Source: an uncultured Clostridium sp.
GTDB taxonomy: Bacteria > Bacillota > Clostridia > Clostridiales > Clostridiaceae
DNA length: 64,000 bases
Direction of reading: 5' to 3'
Assembly: GCA_934746015.1 (NCBI GenBank)
Contig: CAKVEW010000015.1
Location: 5,843 to 69,842 of the forward strand
Part shown: positions 27,085 to 36,366 of the stretch, one piece after another
How the letters are laid out: each line of letters opens with the position of its first letter
How positions within the stretch are numbered: the first letter of the stretch is position 1
The notes under the pieces: generated by a model
The model's database searches: none
What the model was told of the DNA's origin: nothing
Seen by the model: the letters and a program-made list of their open reading frames with translations, nothing else
Made by a program: the position numbers and the translations under genes

Positions 27085-28803
27085 TTATTCTACCTTTTTA
27101 CCAAGAATTTGTACACCTAAATAAACTGCTATAAGAGCTATAGGAAGCACTATATACCATTGTAATCCAAAACCTGCTGGAATATATCCAAATACTATTG
27201 TTATAGCTGCTACAAATAATGCATACCACATTTGAGTATTAACATGAGCTATATGATTACATCCAGCCCCCATTGATGAAAGAATTGTGGTATCTGATAT
27301 AGGTGAACAGTGATCTCCAAAAATTGCTCCTGTTAATACTGCACTTATACTAACTATTACATAGCTCATTTCTGGATTCATTGAATAAGCTAATGGAATT
27401 GCTAAAGGCATTAATATTCCCATAGTTCCATATGCTGTACCTGTAGCAAATGATATTACTGAAGATAAGATAAATATTAAGCTTGGAAGTAAGAAGTTTG
27501 GTAATGAGCCAGAAAGTAATGTTACTAAATACTTAGCAGTTCCTAAATCCTTAATTACTGAACTTAATGACCAAGCTAATAATAATATAACTCCTGTTAT
27601 TAATAATGGCTTCATTCCATCTATCCATGTTTCTATTGCCTCTTCCAACGTGAATATTTTCTTAGCTACTCCAATAATTATAGCAACTATACTTGATATT
27701 ATAGCTGATTGAAATAAGGCTATTGATGCATCTGATGCACTAAATGCTTCTTGTATTGCCCTAAATGACATTGGAGAATCAATCATTATTTGTTGTAATG
27801 CTATATTTTCTCCACCCATTATAGAAGAATATCCACTATAATAGAAACAAATTAATGCAGTTACTACTAAGGTTCCTATTGGTATAATAGCATTCCAAAT
27901 GCTTAACTTAATTCCTTCCTTAGGTTCAAGTTCTTTATGATCTACATTTGATTCTGAAGAATTATCCTTTTTATCTTCTTGTATTTTTCTTCTTCTAGCT
28001 TCTATTTCAGCCTTATACATAGGTCCGAAGTCCTTTAATAAGAATGATGTAATAAATACAAAAAATAAAATTAATATATTATAAAATCTATATGGGATAG
28101 TCTGTAGAAAAACACCAAAGGCATCTACTTGTTGTCCTACGCCATTTATAAAAGCATCATTAATTAATCCAACTTCTAACCCTATCCACGTTGATACAAT
28201 TGCAAGTCCTGCTATAGGTGCTGCTGTTGCATCTATAATAAAGGCAAGTCTTTCTCTAGATATTTTCATCTTATCTGCTACTGGTTTCATAATAGGACCA
28301 ACTATTAATGAATTTGCGTAATCATCAAAGAAAACAGTCAATCCTAATAAAAGTGTAACTAATTGTGTACTCTTAGCAGTTTTTGCCTTTCTTGCTAAGG
28401 CTTCTGCTATAGCTTTAGCTCCACCCATTTTAGCAACTAAATGTATAACACCACCTATTACTAATACTTGAAGTATTATACCTGCATTCCATGGATCTGC
28501 TAATGAATTTAAAACCCTAGATACAAAATCCAAGAAGGAATTAACTAATGCCATCATAAATGAATTATCTACTAAACTGATTAAAAAAGCACCTGCAAGT
28601 GTTCCTACAAATAATGATATTATTACATTCTTTGTTAAAAATGCTAATGCTATCGCCACTATTGGTGGTATTAATGTAAAAAAGCCATAATGATTAGCAT
28701 TAGCTGCAGCTTTATCAATTTCGGATGCAAAAACTACTGATGTTGATAATAAAACCATTAATAAAGTCATTATTATAATTTTGACTTTTCTTTTGTTTTT
28801 CAT
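27085..28803 (-). CDS. NhaC-family transporter, probable lysine transporter (LysW type)
   Basis: A 572-residue membrane protein with about 11-12 helices and an N-terminal segment resembling a cleaved signal peptide (ending VFASE). It belongs to the NhaC Na+/H+ antiporter superfamily, with FDDYANS and GDHCSPISDTT as typical family motifs. The leader contains a lysine riboswitch, and comparative studies of lysine regulons have named such riboswitch-linked NhaC proteins as lysine transporters (LysW). By that logic its substrate is lysine, not just sodium. The start is ATG 28803 behind GGGAGG. Confidence 0.85.
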   Translation of the reverse strand: MKNKRKVKIIIMTLLMVLLSTSVVFASEIDKAAANANHYGFFTLIPPIVAIALAFLTKNVIISLFVGTLAGAFLISLVDNSFMMALVNSFLDFVSRVLNSLADPWNAGIILQVLVIGGVIHLVAKMGGAKAIAEALARKAKTAKSTQLVTLLLGLTVFFDDYANSLIVGPIMKPVADKMKISRERLAFIIDATAAPIAGLAIVSTWIGLEVGLINDAFINGVGQQVDAFGVFLQTIPYRFYNILILFFVFITSFLLKDFGPMYKAEIEARRRKIQEDKKDNSSESNVDHKELEPKEGIKLSIWNAIIPIGTLVVTALICFYYSGYSSIMGGENIALQQIMIDSPMSFRAIQEAFSASDASIALFQSAIISSIVAIIIGVAKKIFTLEEAIETWIDGMKPLLITGVILLLAWSLSSVIKDLGTAKYLVTLLSGSLPNFLLPSLIFILSSVISFATGTAYGTMGILMPLAIPLAYSMNPEMSYVIVSISAVLTGAIFGDHCSPISDTTILSSMGAGCNHIAHVNTQMWYALFVAAITIVFGYIPAGFGLQWYIVLPIALIAVYLGVQILGKKVE

Positions 28804-28935
28804 ATTGAATCCTCCCTTAAAGTCTTGTAAATAATTAAAGGGCAGAATTTTTATTTATTATTTTTATAATCTTTAATATATATAAAATCTAAAAATATTC
28901 TTCCACATATTTAAAGAAAATATAATATCATAAAT

Positions 28936-29177
28936 AATAAAAAAAGCCTCGAGTATCAACTCAAGGCTAGAATATACTTATTTAAAATAAGATTAAATTC
29001 CCTAAGTGATAGCTCACCACAAATTGACTTTGTGACAGTGCTACATATATTCTATGTAACCCCAGCTATATGATATTAAAGCATTAATCATACGCTTCGG
29101 CGATAATTCCTTTCCTATTAAATCATAGTGCTTATCTCATTAATAGTACTCTTAAGTATCGCGCCTCTACCCTGTAC
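28936..29177 (-). promoter_or_regulatory. Lysine riboswitch (L-box) with terminator
   Basis: On the minus strand the hallmark segments follow in order: GTAGAGGCGCGA (29177 downward), AGTA, GCCGAAGCG, CTGGGGTTACATAG, CACTGTCAC and GTGGTGAGCTATCACTTAGGG. They are followed by an AGCCTTGAG/CTCGAGGCT terminator with T7 at 28936-28968. High lysine should end transcription before the NhaC-family gene. Confidence 0.88.
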
Positions 29178-29248
29178 TTATTTACATTTAATTTACCTAA
29201 TTATTGTACAATTTTTATTTAAATTTTGCAATATATCTCTATTATTCT

Positions 29249-30487
29249 CTATAAATTATTTTTAATCATAAATTCTTCAATTTCATCTATAGTCTTAATC
29301 ATATCTTTAGTTAATACTTCATATCCTTCTTCAGTAATCAAAACATCATCCTCTATTCTTATGCCTATTCCTTCTTCTTCGATATATATACCTGGCTCTA
29401 CAGTATACACCATCCCTGGCTGAAATATTACATTTCTATTTTCAAGTTCTATATCATGAGTATCCATACCTAAACTATGTCCTATACTATGATAATAGTA
29501 TCTTGATACATCTTCTTTATTTGTAATAAGACCTAATGAAATACACTCTTCGGCAATCCATTCCTTTGCTTTTCTATTTAATTCTAAAAAGCTTACTCCT
29601 GGTTTCATTTCTTCTATTACTCTTTCATTTACTCTAAGAACTGCATTATAAACTTCTTTTTGTCTTTCTGTAAATTTACCACTTACAGGGAAAGTTCTTG
29701 AAATATCTCCATTATAGTACTTATATTGAGCTCCTAAATCAAATAAAATTAAATCCTCATTCTTTAGCTTAGAGTCATTCGTTACATAATGTAAAACTGT
29801 AGCATTTTTTCCTGATGCAGCTATAGTTTTAAAGGCTAAATCCTTAACTCCATTCTTTTTACAGATAAAATCAAAATAGGCTTCTAGTTCATATTCCTTA
29901 ATTCCTTCTTTAGAATTTTTCATAAGTTCTTTTACACCATCTATAGTTATAGATATAGCTTTTCTTATTCTATTAATTTCTTCTTCAGTCTTTATAAGCC
30001 TTAATTCTCCTACTAATCTATAAGCATTTATTATGCTTATATTAAAATACTTATCTTTAATTTCTTTTATAAAATCATAAGACTTATTTTCCTTTTCTAA
30101 ATCTAGATATATATTAATCTCTTCCTTATTAAGAATCGTTTTTTCTATAAAACTATTAAAATCCCCTAAGTAATTAACATTTTCAATTCCACAAATGTCA
30201 AAGACTTCTTCCTTTCTAATAGTCTTTCCTTCCCACTTTTCCCTAATTGCATCAATTTCTTTTATAAATAAATATTCTTTAAGTTCTCCATTTATTTTAG
30301 ATAAAACTAGAATATGTTCTTCTTCATCAATACCAGTTAAATAATAAAAATTTCTATTTGGCGTAAGTTGATAATTCTCATCAGCTGTTTTTTTAGGTGC
30401 TATTCCTGCAAATAGTATTAATAAAGAGTTATCTTTAATTATATTTAATACCTTATGTCTATTATTTTTATAAAAATCTTTCTTCAT
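29249..30487 (-). CDS. Aminopeptidase P family protein (M24B), short form
   Basis: A 412-residue Xaa-Pro peptidase like E. coli PepP. It has an N-terminal AMP_N domain (~5-130) and a C-terminal catalytic domain with metal-site motifs FDLGAQYKYYNGDISRTFP, HSIGHSLG, EPGIYI and RIEDD. The start is ATG 30487 behind AAGGGAG, 17 bp after the UPF0735 gene, suggesting one transcript. The other M24B gene in this window is the longer form and probably has a different substrate range. Confidence 0.92.
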   Translation of the reverse strand: MKKDFYKNNRHKVLNIIKDNSLLILFAGIAPKKTADENYQLTPNRNFYYLTGIDEEEHILVLSKINGELKEYLFIKEIDAIREKWEGKTIRKEEVFDICGIENVNYLGDFNSFIEKTILNKEEINIYLDLEKENKSYDFIKEIKDKYFNISIINAYRLVGELRLIKTEEEINRIRKAISITIDGVKELMKNSKEGIKEYELEAYFDFICKKNGVKDLAFKTIAASGKNATVLHYVTNDSKLKNEDLILFDLGAQYKYYNGDISRTFPVSGKFTERQKEVYNAVLRVNERVIEEMKPGVSFLELNRKAKEWIAEECISLGLITNKEDVSRYYYHSIGHSLGMDTHDIELENRNVIFQPGMVYTVEPGIYIEEEGIGIRIEDDVLITEEGYEVLTKDMIKTIDEIEEFMIKNNL

Positions 30488-30503
30488 TTCAACACTCCCT
30501 TTA

Positions 30504-30944
30504 TCATTCCATAGCTAATACTTTAACACTTACTACATTTTTAAGTCCCCTTAAGGTATTTACTAAATGTTTTAAGTCCTTTTTCATATTGGATATATCT
30601 AATGTTATGGTTACATTAGCTGCCATATTTATTGGTATATCTTGATTTATAGTTAATATATTTCCCTTGTTAAATGCAATGCAATCTAAAACCTTAGATA
30701 AAGTTCCAGCCTCATGTGATAGTAAAACAACCAGAGTTATCTTTTTGCTATTTAACCCTTCTGTCATTGGAAATATATGATCCTTATACTTATAGTAGGT
30801 ACTTCTACTTATTCCTGTTTGTTTTACAGCTTCACTTATATCTTTTGCTTTACCTGTCAAAAGATTCTCTTTAACCTCTAGTACTTTTATGAAAATTTCT
30901 GGCATAATTTTATTGCTTACAATATAAAATTTTTCTGAAGCCAC
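30504..30944 (-). CDS. UPF0735 ACT domain protein (PheB-like)
   Basis: A 146-residue protein with an N-terminal HTH-like segment (EAVKQTGISRSTYYKYKD, ~38-55) and a C-terminal ACT domain (~69-146). The family is annotated UPF0735/PheB; ACT domains usually bind amino acids, but its ligand is not known. It starts at a GTG (30944). It is followed by the short aminopeptidase gene, which may hint at a link with peptide or amino acid metabolism. Confidence 0.88.
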   Translation of the reverse strand: MASEKFYIVSNKIMPEIFIKVLEVKENLLTGKAKDISEAVKQTGISRSTYYKYKDHIFPMTEGLNSKKITLVVLLSHEAGTLSKVLDCIAFNKGNILTINQDIPINMAANVTITLDISNMKKDLKHLVNTLRGLKNVVSVKVLAME

Positions 30945-30971
30945 TCCCTCACCACCCTTAGTAAAAATAAA

Positions 30972-31003
30972 AAGCTATATAATTTTTATTATATAGCTTA
31001 TCT
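30972..31003 (-). terminator. Terminator after the small membrane protein gene
   Basis: An AAGCTATATAAT/ATTATATAGCTT hairpin with TTTTTATTTTT after it on the minus strand. Confidence 0.75.
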
Positions 31004-31035
31004 ACACTAAAATACATATTATTCCTAAAGTTTAT

Positions 31036-31245
31036 TTATATCAATTCTTTAGATTTTTTATTTCGATTTACATATATCTTAAAAAGTGATAATATAATAG
31101 AAATTGTTCCACCTAAAGCAAAAAATAATTCTATTTTACTAAGAAATAGTCCAATTAATATTCCTAATCCTACACCATAGACTAAATAAATTGATAAAAC
31201 TTTTATCTCATCATCAGTTAAAAATAAATTTTCAATCCACTTCAT
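31036..31245 (-). CDS. Hypothetical small membrane protein (69 aa)
   Basis: Two predicted membrane helices (~17-35 and ~38-58) with a basic C-terminal tail. No family is recognised. It sits between spmB and a terminator, about 120 bp from spmB, with a GGGAAGTGG-type ribosome binding site, so it is likely expressed. Confidence 0.5.
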   Translation of the reverse strand: MKWIENLFLTDDEIKVLSIYLVYGVGLGILIGLFLSKIELFFALGGTISIILSLFKIYVNRNKKSKELI

Positions 31246-31364
31246 CTATTACCCACTTCCCTCATCTATTTATAAATATATTATAATCTAATTTTATTAT
31301 TAACTAGTTACAAAAATATTACATATTTATCAATTTATATATTTTTTCAATTAATTTAAATAAT

Positions 31365-31889
31365 TTACATTAATATTTTTGAAACTAATAAAATTGAAAT
31401 TATTATAGCAGTCAAATCAGCCAATACCGCTGCCCACAATGTATGTCTTATTTTCTTTATTTGTATTGCTCCAAAATATACAGTAATAGTATAAAAAATT
31501 GTCTCAGTAGTACCCATAATTACTGAAGCTATTAACCCTATGTAACTATCTGGCCCATAAGTTTTTACTATGTCAGTTAATATTCCTATAGCACCGCTTC
31601 CAGATAGAGGTTTAACTAAAACCAATGGTATTATTTCCTTAGGTAATCCTATTAAGCTACCTAATGGTGCTATCATATTATTTAATAAGTCTAGTAGCTT
31701 TGCTTCTCTAAAAATGTTAACTGCAATTATCATTGCTAAAAGATATGGAAATATATTAAGACAAACCTTTAACCCTTCCTTAGCCCCTTCAATAAACCAT
31801 TCATATACCTTTCTTCCCTTTATCATCCCATAAGTTATTATAATTACTACTATTATTGGTATTATACTCTTTGTTATATACTGAAACAT
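31365..31889 (-). CDS. spmB: Spore maturation protein B
   Basis: A 174-residue polytopic membrane protein of the SpmB family, which with SpmA is needed for full dehydration of the spore core and heat resistance. It carries the nucleoside-recognition-like Gate domain with the conserved KPLSGSGAIG. ATG 31889 is preceded by GGGAGG; an upstream TTG would overlap that site. It lies 15 bp after spmA in the standard spmAB order. Confidence 0.93.
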   Translation of the reverse strand: MFQYITKSIIPIIVVIIITYGMIKGRKVYEWFIEGAKEGLKVCLNIFPYLLAMIIAVNIFREAKLLDLLNNMIAPLGSLIGLPKEIIPLVLVKPLSGSGAIGILTDIVKTYGPDSYIGLIASVIMGTTETIFYTITVYFGAIQIKKIRHTLWAAVLADLTAIIISILLVSKILM

Positions 31890-31904
31890 AAGTAACAACC
31901 TCCC

Positions 31905-32480
31905 TTAAAAGTATCTTTGTAATATTTTACAAAGAACTACCCCTGTAATTGCAGCAAAGGTACTTGCTAAAACTGCTGGTAAAATAATTGCTCCAGGATT
32001 ACTAGAGCCTACTGCTGCCCTTATAGAAATAACTGTTGAAGGTACTAATTGAATACATGCTGCATTTAAGACTAAAAATAGAGCCATATCATTAGAAGCA
32101 ACTCCCTTTTCATTATTAAGCCTATCCATTTCCTGCATTGCCTTTATTCCGAAAGGAGTTGCTGCATTTCCAAGACCCATCATATTTGCAGTTATGTTCA
32201 TAACTATAGCCCCTAGAGCTTTTTCATCTTTAGCTGCTTCCTTAAAAATAATTTTTAAAATTGGTCTTAAAACCTTTGCTAATTTATTTGTAAACCCACT
32301 TTTTTCAGCTACCTTCATAACACCACACCAAAAACACATAAGTCCAACTAGCCCTATAATCATAGAAACTGTTGAGTCAGCTGAATTAATTATGGACTTA
32401 GATATGACTTCACCATTTCCTGAAAATAAACCTACTAATATCCCCAAAAATATCATAATAAACCATATATAATTTATCAA
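31905..32480 (-). CDS. spmA: Spore maturation protein A
   Basis: A 191-residue membrane protein partnering SpmB in spore core dehydration. Family phrases are NSADSTVSMIIGLVGLMCFWCG and ANMMGLGNAATPFG, the latter a Gate-domain motif. It starts at a TTG (32480) with AGAGGTGA upstream. Mother-cell (sigma-E/G-dependent) expression is expected from studies in Bacillus and C. perfringens; I did not identify the promoter boxes. Confidence 0.93.
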   Translation of the reverse strand: MINYIWFIMIFLGILVGLFSGNGEVISKSIINSADSTVSMIIGLVGLMCFWCGVMKVAEKSGFTNKLAKVLRPILKIIFKEAAKDEKALGAIVMNITANMMGLGNAATPFGIKAMQEMDRLNNEKGVASNDMALFLVLNAACIQLVPSTVISIRAAVGSSNPGAIILPAVLASTFAAITGVVLCKILQRYF

Positions 32481-32596
32481 AACTTCACCTCTTACTAATT
32501 ACTTCTATAAATATATGACTTGAATATGATATTTATTAGTGATAGGATGAATATATGTAATATTAATTATGTTTAAATACATAAAGGAGATAGTTT

Positions 32597-32782
32597 ATGA
32601 AGGAATCAAACTTAAAAATAGCTCAACAAGATATAGATGAGGCTCTAAAAACAGTTGAAGATATGGTGAAATTTATAGATGATACTGATCTTCCTAAAGA
32701 TATGTTAAAGGAAAAATTTCTTACTTTAAGTGAAAAGGTTCAAGAATTAGAAAACATATTAAAAATTGAAGGTATATTATAA
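32597..32782 (+). CDS. Small coiled-coil protein (61 aa)
   Basis: An all-helical, charged 61-residue protein with heptad-like spacing of leucine, valine and isoleucine. It starts at ATG 32597 behind AAGGAGAT. It is not similar to anything I can name. A terminator follows immediately. Confidence 0.6.
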   Translation: MKESNLKIAQQDIDEALKTVEDMVKFIDDTDLPKDMLKEKFLTLSEKVQELENILKIEGIL

Positions 32783-32790
32783 GTAATAAA

Positions 32791-32840
32791 AAAAGGAGTT
32801 ATCGTATTTTAGGATTAAAAATCCCTTACGATAACTCCTT
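32791..32840. terminator. Bidirectional terminator
   Basis: AAGGAGTTATCGTA pairs with TACGATAACTCCTT. The longest T run (T7) is on the minus strand, so it mainly ends the heme operon, about 100 bp past the ATPase stop codon, and also the small plus-strand gene. Confidence 0.8.
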
Positions 32841-32946
32841 ATTAGTTTTAAAATCTCTAAAATATATTTACTTTAGCAAATTCACTTCCTATTATCAGCT
32901 TTAATAAACTTTCTCACCACTTCTAACTATTATGTTCCAATAAGCC

Positions 32947-33720
32947 TTATTGTAATTTTAATGGTACAAAAAACTTTTCTTTTTCTATTTCACTTATAAA
33001 GCCACCTATTTTATATACTTTATTAAGTAAATTCATATCTATTACTTCATTGACCTTACCACTTGCCATTACTTGTCCAGATTCCATTACTATTACATTT
33101 TGGCTATATTTTATTGCTTGATTAATATCATGCAGCACCATAATAACAGTTAGTCCTTCCTCATCATTTAACTCTTTCACAAGCTCTAATATTTCAACTT
33201 GATGATAAATATCTAAATATGTAGTAGGCTCGTCTAAAAATAATATTTTGCTTTTTTGAGCTAATGCCATGGCAATAAAAGCTCTCTGCCTTTCTCCACC
33301 TGATATACTCATAACAGATTTATCTTTTAAACTTTCAAGACCAGTCCTTTTTATAGCCCAATCTATTATCACATTATCACTTTCATCATTACCTTGAAAA
33401 TATTTTTTATGTGGAATTCTACCATAAGAAACTAATTCCTTAACAGTAATATCACTAGGAACTTTATTTTGTTGATGCACAGTTGATATTTCTTTAGCTA
33501 AATCTTTTTTCTTTATTTTCTTGATAGATTTATTATTTATTGTTACTTCTCCTGAAGTAGGCTTATTTATTCCTCCAAGAATACTTAGTAATGTAGACTT
33601 ACCACTACCATTTGGTCCCAATATAGTTGTTATTTTTCCCTTTTCTATTTGAACATTTAGCTTACTAATAAAATCTTTATCTTTATCATAAGAGAAGTAT
33701 AAATCTTTTACTTTTATCAT
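32947..33720 (-). CDS. Heme/iron-chelate ABC transporter ATP-binding protein
   Basis: A 257-residue ATPase of the FecE/HmuV/BtuD class that powers import of heme or siderophores. Motifs are Walker A GPNGSGKST, the Q-loop at STVHQQNK, signature SISGGERQR, Walker B ILFLDEPT and the switch His in MVLHD. Its start codon shares a base with the permease stop codon (TAATG), giving translational coupling. It is the last gene of the NEAT-NEAT-IsdE-permease-ATPase operon. Confidence 0.93.
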   Translation of the reverse strand: MIKVKDLYFSYDKDKDFISKLNVQIEKGKITTILGPNGSGKSTLLSILGGINKPTSGEVTINNKSIKKIKKKDLAKEISTVHQQNKVPSDITVKELVSYGRIPHKKYFQGNDESDNVIIDWAIKRTGLESLKDKSVMSISGGERQRAFIAMALAQKSKILFLDEPTTYLDIYHQVEILELVKELNDEEGLTVIMVLHDINQAIKYSQNVIVMESGQVMASGKVNEVIDMNLLNKVYKIGGFISEIEKEKFFVPLKLQ

Positions 33721-34712
33721 TATTTTAAGTCACTCCTTCTTAAAAGATATAAGAAAAATGGTGCACCAAATATACAAGTTACTATTCCAACTGGTATCTC
33801 ATTAGGCCTCATTGCCATTCTTCCTATAGTGTCTGCAAATAAAACTAAAAATGCTCCTGCTATTCCACTACATGGAATTAAATATTTATGATCAGAACCT
33901 ATTATCATTCTACAAATATGAGGTACTAATAATCCTACGAAAGATATAACACCTGCAATTGCAGTGGATATACTAGCTAAGAATACTGCTACTGCTGTTA
34001 CTATTATAATATATATATCAGAATTAAATCCTAAGCTCTTTGCATTTTTACTACCTAGAGATAATATATTACAAACCTTACTCAATAATATTGCCATAAT
34101 TATTCCTATTAAAGAATATACTAATAATATCTTTACATTACTCCATGTAACTGTAGCTAAGCTCCCCATCATCCACTTTTGTATATTACTTGAGCCTAAC
34201 CCAGCACTTATAGTAATCATAGATGAAAATCCTCCTAATAAAGCATTACAAGCAGCCCCTGCTAAAACTATCCTTATAGGAGATAATCCATTCTTATATG
34301 CCATAAAATAAATAATTACACAAGACACTAATCCCCCTAAAAACCCAAAGATAGGTCTTAAAGTTGTAACATTTGGCATAAACACCATAAAAAATACTGT
34401 CACTGCACATGCTCCTGATGATATACCAGTCACATATGGATCAGCTAATGGATTTCTTATTACAGATTGTAATAAAACACCTGAAATAGCTAAATTAGCG
34501 CCAATCAATACTGCTATAATAACTCTTGGCATCCTCAAGTCTTTTATAATTGATATATTCTTATTTTCTTGTCCAAAAAGTATTCCACTTATAAGTTCTC
34601 TATACCCAATATTAATACTACCTAATTTTAAAGAAATTAATATTGTTGCTAATAATAATATTAGTAGTGACGATATTATTACTATCTTAAATTTTTTATT
34701 TGAAACTTTCAT
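33720..34712 (-). CDS. FecCD-family heme/iron ABC permease
   Basis: A 330-residue inner-membrane permease of the BtuC/FecCD/HmuU family with about ten helices. Family motifs are RMPRVIIAVLIGA near residue 60, RNPLADPYVTGISSGA, and VGLLVPHICRMIIG as the coupling helix contacting the ATPase. The start codon is ATG 34712, two bases after the binding-protein stop codon. As a homodimer it would pass heme delivered by the IsdE-like lipoprotein. Confidence 0.93.
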   Translation of the reverse strand: MKVSNKKFKIVIISSLLILLLATILISLKLGSINIGYRELISGILFGQENKNISIIKDLRMPRVIIAVLIGANLAISGVLLQSVIRNPLADPYVTGISSGACAVTVFFMVFMPNVTTLRPIFGFLGGLVSCVIIYFMAYKNGLSPIRIVLAGAACNALLGGFSSMITISAGLGSSNIQKWMMGSLATVTWSNVKILLVYSLIGIIMAILLSKVCNILSLGSKNAKSLGFNSDIYIIIVTAVAVFLASISTAIAGVISFVGLLVPHICRMIIGSDHKYLIPCSGIAGAFLVLFADTIGRMAMRPNEIPVGIVTCIFGAPFFLYLLRRSDLK

Positions 34713-34714
34713 AA

Positions 34715-35605
34715 CTATTCCTCATTACTGTGAACTATATCGCTTAATAAATCTAATCCGTCAATAACTTTAAGATTTGCACTCATTCCAAAATAATTAC
34801 TATCTAAATATATTACTTTACCTTCTTTAACAGCATTTATATTTTGCCAAGCAGTATCTGTAGCCATTTCAGCTTCTAACGCTGCTTTTGTTTGTTCTGG
34901 AAGAGCATGTACCATAACTAATATTTTTTCTGGATTAAGCATAGCTAAATCTTCTTTATTGTATGTAATAAACGATGTCTTATTATCTTCAATTATATTT
35001 TTACCACCAACTAATTCTACTAAACTTCCTATATAAGATTTTGAAGTTGCTAGCATTGTTGATCCAGGAGCCGCAAATAGCACCATTATATTTTTCTTTT
35101 CTAAAGACTGAGCTTTTGCTATAACTTCCTCCTGTTTCTGCTCTATCTCATTTAGTAAATCATTTGCTTTTTCTTCTGTGCAAAACCTTTCTCCAAGAGT
35201 TTTAATTGTATCTTTTAATCCATCCAAACTTTCTAAAGATACAAATTCACTTGGAATATTATTTTGTGTAAATAGTTCCATATAATCAGATCCCAATGTA
35301 TCTACAGAAACTACAACAGAGGGATTTAATGATTTAATTATTTCTAAATCTGGATTCATTGGACTTCCAACTTCTACCGCACCTTCAGTACTTGCTGGCA
35401 AATCATATGATGTCTTTGGAACTCCTGATACCTTTACTCCTAATGCATCTAAAATTTCAACAACTGCAACTGATGTAGCAACAACTACTTCCTCATTTGT
35501 ATCATTATCTACTTTAACATTTTTATTGCTTTCTGAATTACAACCAACAAAGCCTAAACTCATTAATACTGCAAATGCCATAGATATAATTTTTTTATAT
35601 TTCAT
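34715..35605 (-). CDS. IsdE-like heme-binding lipoprotein
   Basis: A 296-residue substrate-binding lipoprotein with lipobox FVGC (Cys22). It resembles Staphylococcus IsdE closely in motif order. The heme-ligand methionine region reads GSPMNPDLE (Met83), and the histidine-side ligand region reads VHALPEQ. Both IsdE heme ligands (Met and His) therefore appear conserved, so heme is the likely cargo, received from the NEAT proteins encoded upstream. The start is ATG 35605. It lies 37 bp downstream of the membrane-anchored NEAT gene. Confidence 0.9.
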   Translation of the reverse strand: MKYKKIISMAFAVLMSLGFVGCNSESNKNVKVDNDTNEEVVVATSVAVVEILDALGVKVSGVPKTSYDLPASTEGAVEVGSPMNPDLEIIKSLNPSVVVSVDTLGSDYMELFTQNNIPSEFVSLESLDGLKDTIKTLGERFCTEEKANDLLNEIEQKQEEVIAKAQSLEKKNIMVLFAAPGSTMLATSKSYIGSLVELVGGKNIIEDNKTSFITYNKEDLAMLNPEKILVMVHALPEQTKAALEAEMATDTAWQNINAVKEGKVIYLDSNYFGMSANLKVIDGLDLLSDIVHSNEE

Positions 35606-35642
35606 TATATTTGACCTTCCTAAATTATTATAAACTTTCTTA

Positions 35643-36275
35643 TTATCTATTCTTTAATTTGGTAACTATTACAGCTCCAGCTACTAATATCAAAGCTGCA
35701 CCTGCTATTACTATAGTTACATTACTTTTTTCAGTTGTGTGCTTTATTTCTTCTGCCTCAGAATTCTCATCATTAATTAATACTAATTCTTCTTCTGATT
35801 CATCTTTTATTTCTTCCATTAAGTTTAAAGTTTCTAGTTTAGGTATAACCTTAAATTCAACATCTCTTTCCATTGGTCCTACATATATTAATGCATCCAT
35901 ATCCGCATCTATCTTATCAACTTTTACTTTTAATTTCACATTTCCTTCTTCTTTGCCATCTTCTACTATTTCAACTGGAACCTCTTCTCCATTGACTTTT
36001 ATTCTATAGTTTTCCATATAATCATTTCCAGAAAAACCTATAGTATAAATAACATGTTCTTTTGTAACTTCTAAATTCATTGATGGTAAAAGATATGTTC
36101 TTGACATAGCCATTCCTGTTTCAGATTCATGATAAACATCATTTTCAACTTCATATATTCCACTTACAATATCAGTAGTTACTGCATATGCATTTTTACT
36201 TATAAAAGTAAAAAATAATCCTAAAACTACTATAGCCATTAATATATTATTAAATTTATTTAGTTTTTTCATCAT
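35643..36275 (-). CDS. Single-NEAT-domain membrane-anchored protein
   Basis: A 210-residue cell-surface protein: signal peptide (ending NAYA, ~31), one NEAT domain (~38-160), an acidic linker, and a C-terminal membrane helix (~184-203) with a basic end. There is no LPxTG sorting motif. The domain opens with the usual SGIYEVENDVYHES pattern. The final strand reads GPMERDVEF, with a methionine where canonical NEAT domains carry the Tyr-x3-Tyr pair nearby. It is placed to pass heme from the wall protein to the IsdE-like lipoprotein. Confidence 0.88.
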   Translation of the reverse strand: MMKKLNKFNNILMAIVVLGLFFTFISKNAYAVTTDIVSGIYEVENDVYHESETGMAMSRTYLLPSMNLEVTKEHVIYTIGFSGNDYMENYRIKVNGEEVPVEIVEDGKEEGNVKLKVKVDKIDADMDALIYVGPMERDVEFKVIPKLETLNLMEEIKDESEEELVLINDENSEAEEIKHTTEKSNVTIVIAGAALILVAGAVIVTKLKNR

Positions 36276-36302
36276 TGCTTCTCCTTAAAAATTAAATTAG
36301 GA

Positions 36303-36334
36303 GGTAAATAAATAGTTATCCTATTCTATTTACC
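36303..36334 (-). terminator. Hairpin between the two NEAT genes
   Basis: GGTAAATAGAATAG pairs with CTATTTATTTACC in the 91-bp gap. There is no strong T-tract, so it is more likely a partial attenuator or mRNA-processing stem. Confidence 0.4.
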
Positions 36335-36366
36335 CCCTTTTATAATACCTACTAATAAAAAGTAAA

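Noticed and set aside
36303..36334. Hairpin after the LPxTG NEAT gene considered as an operon-ending terminator.
   Set aside because: No T-run follows and the downstream genes belong to the same heme pathway, so read-through is more likely.
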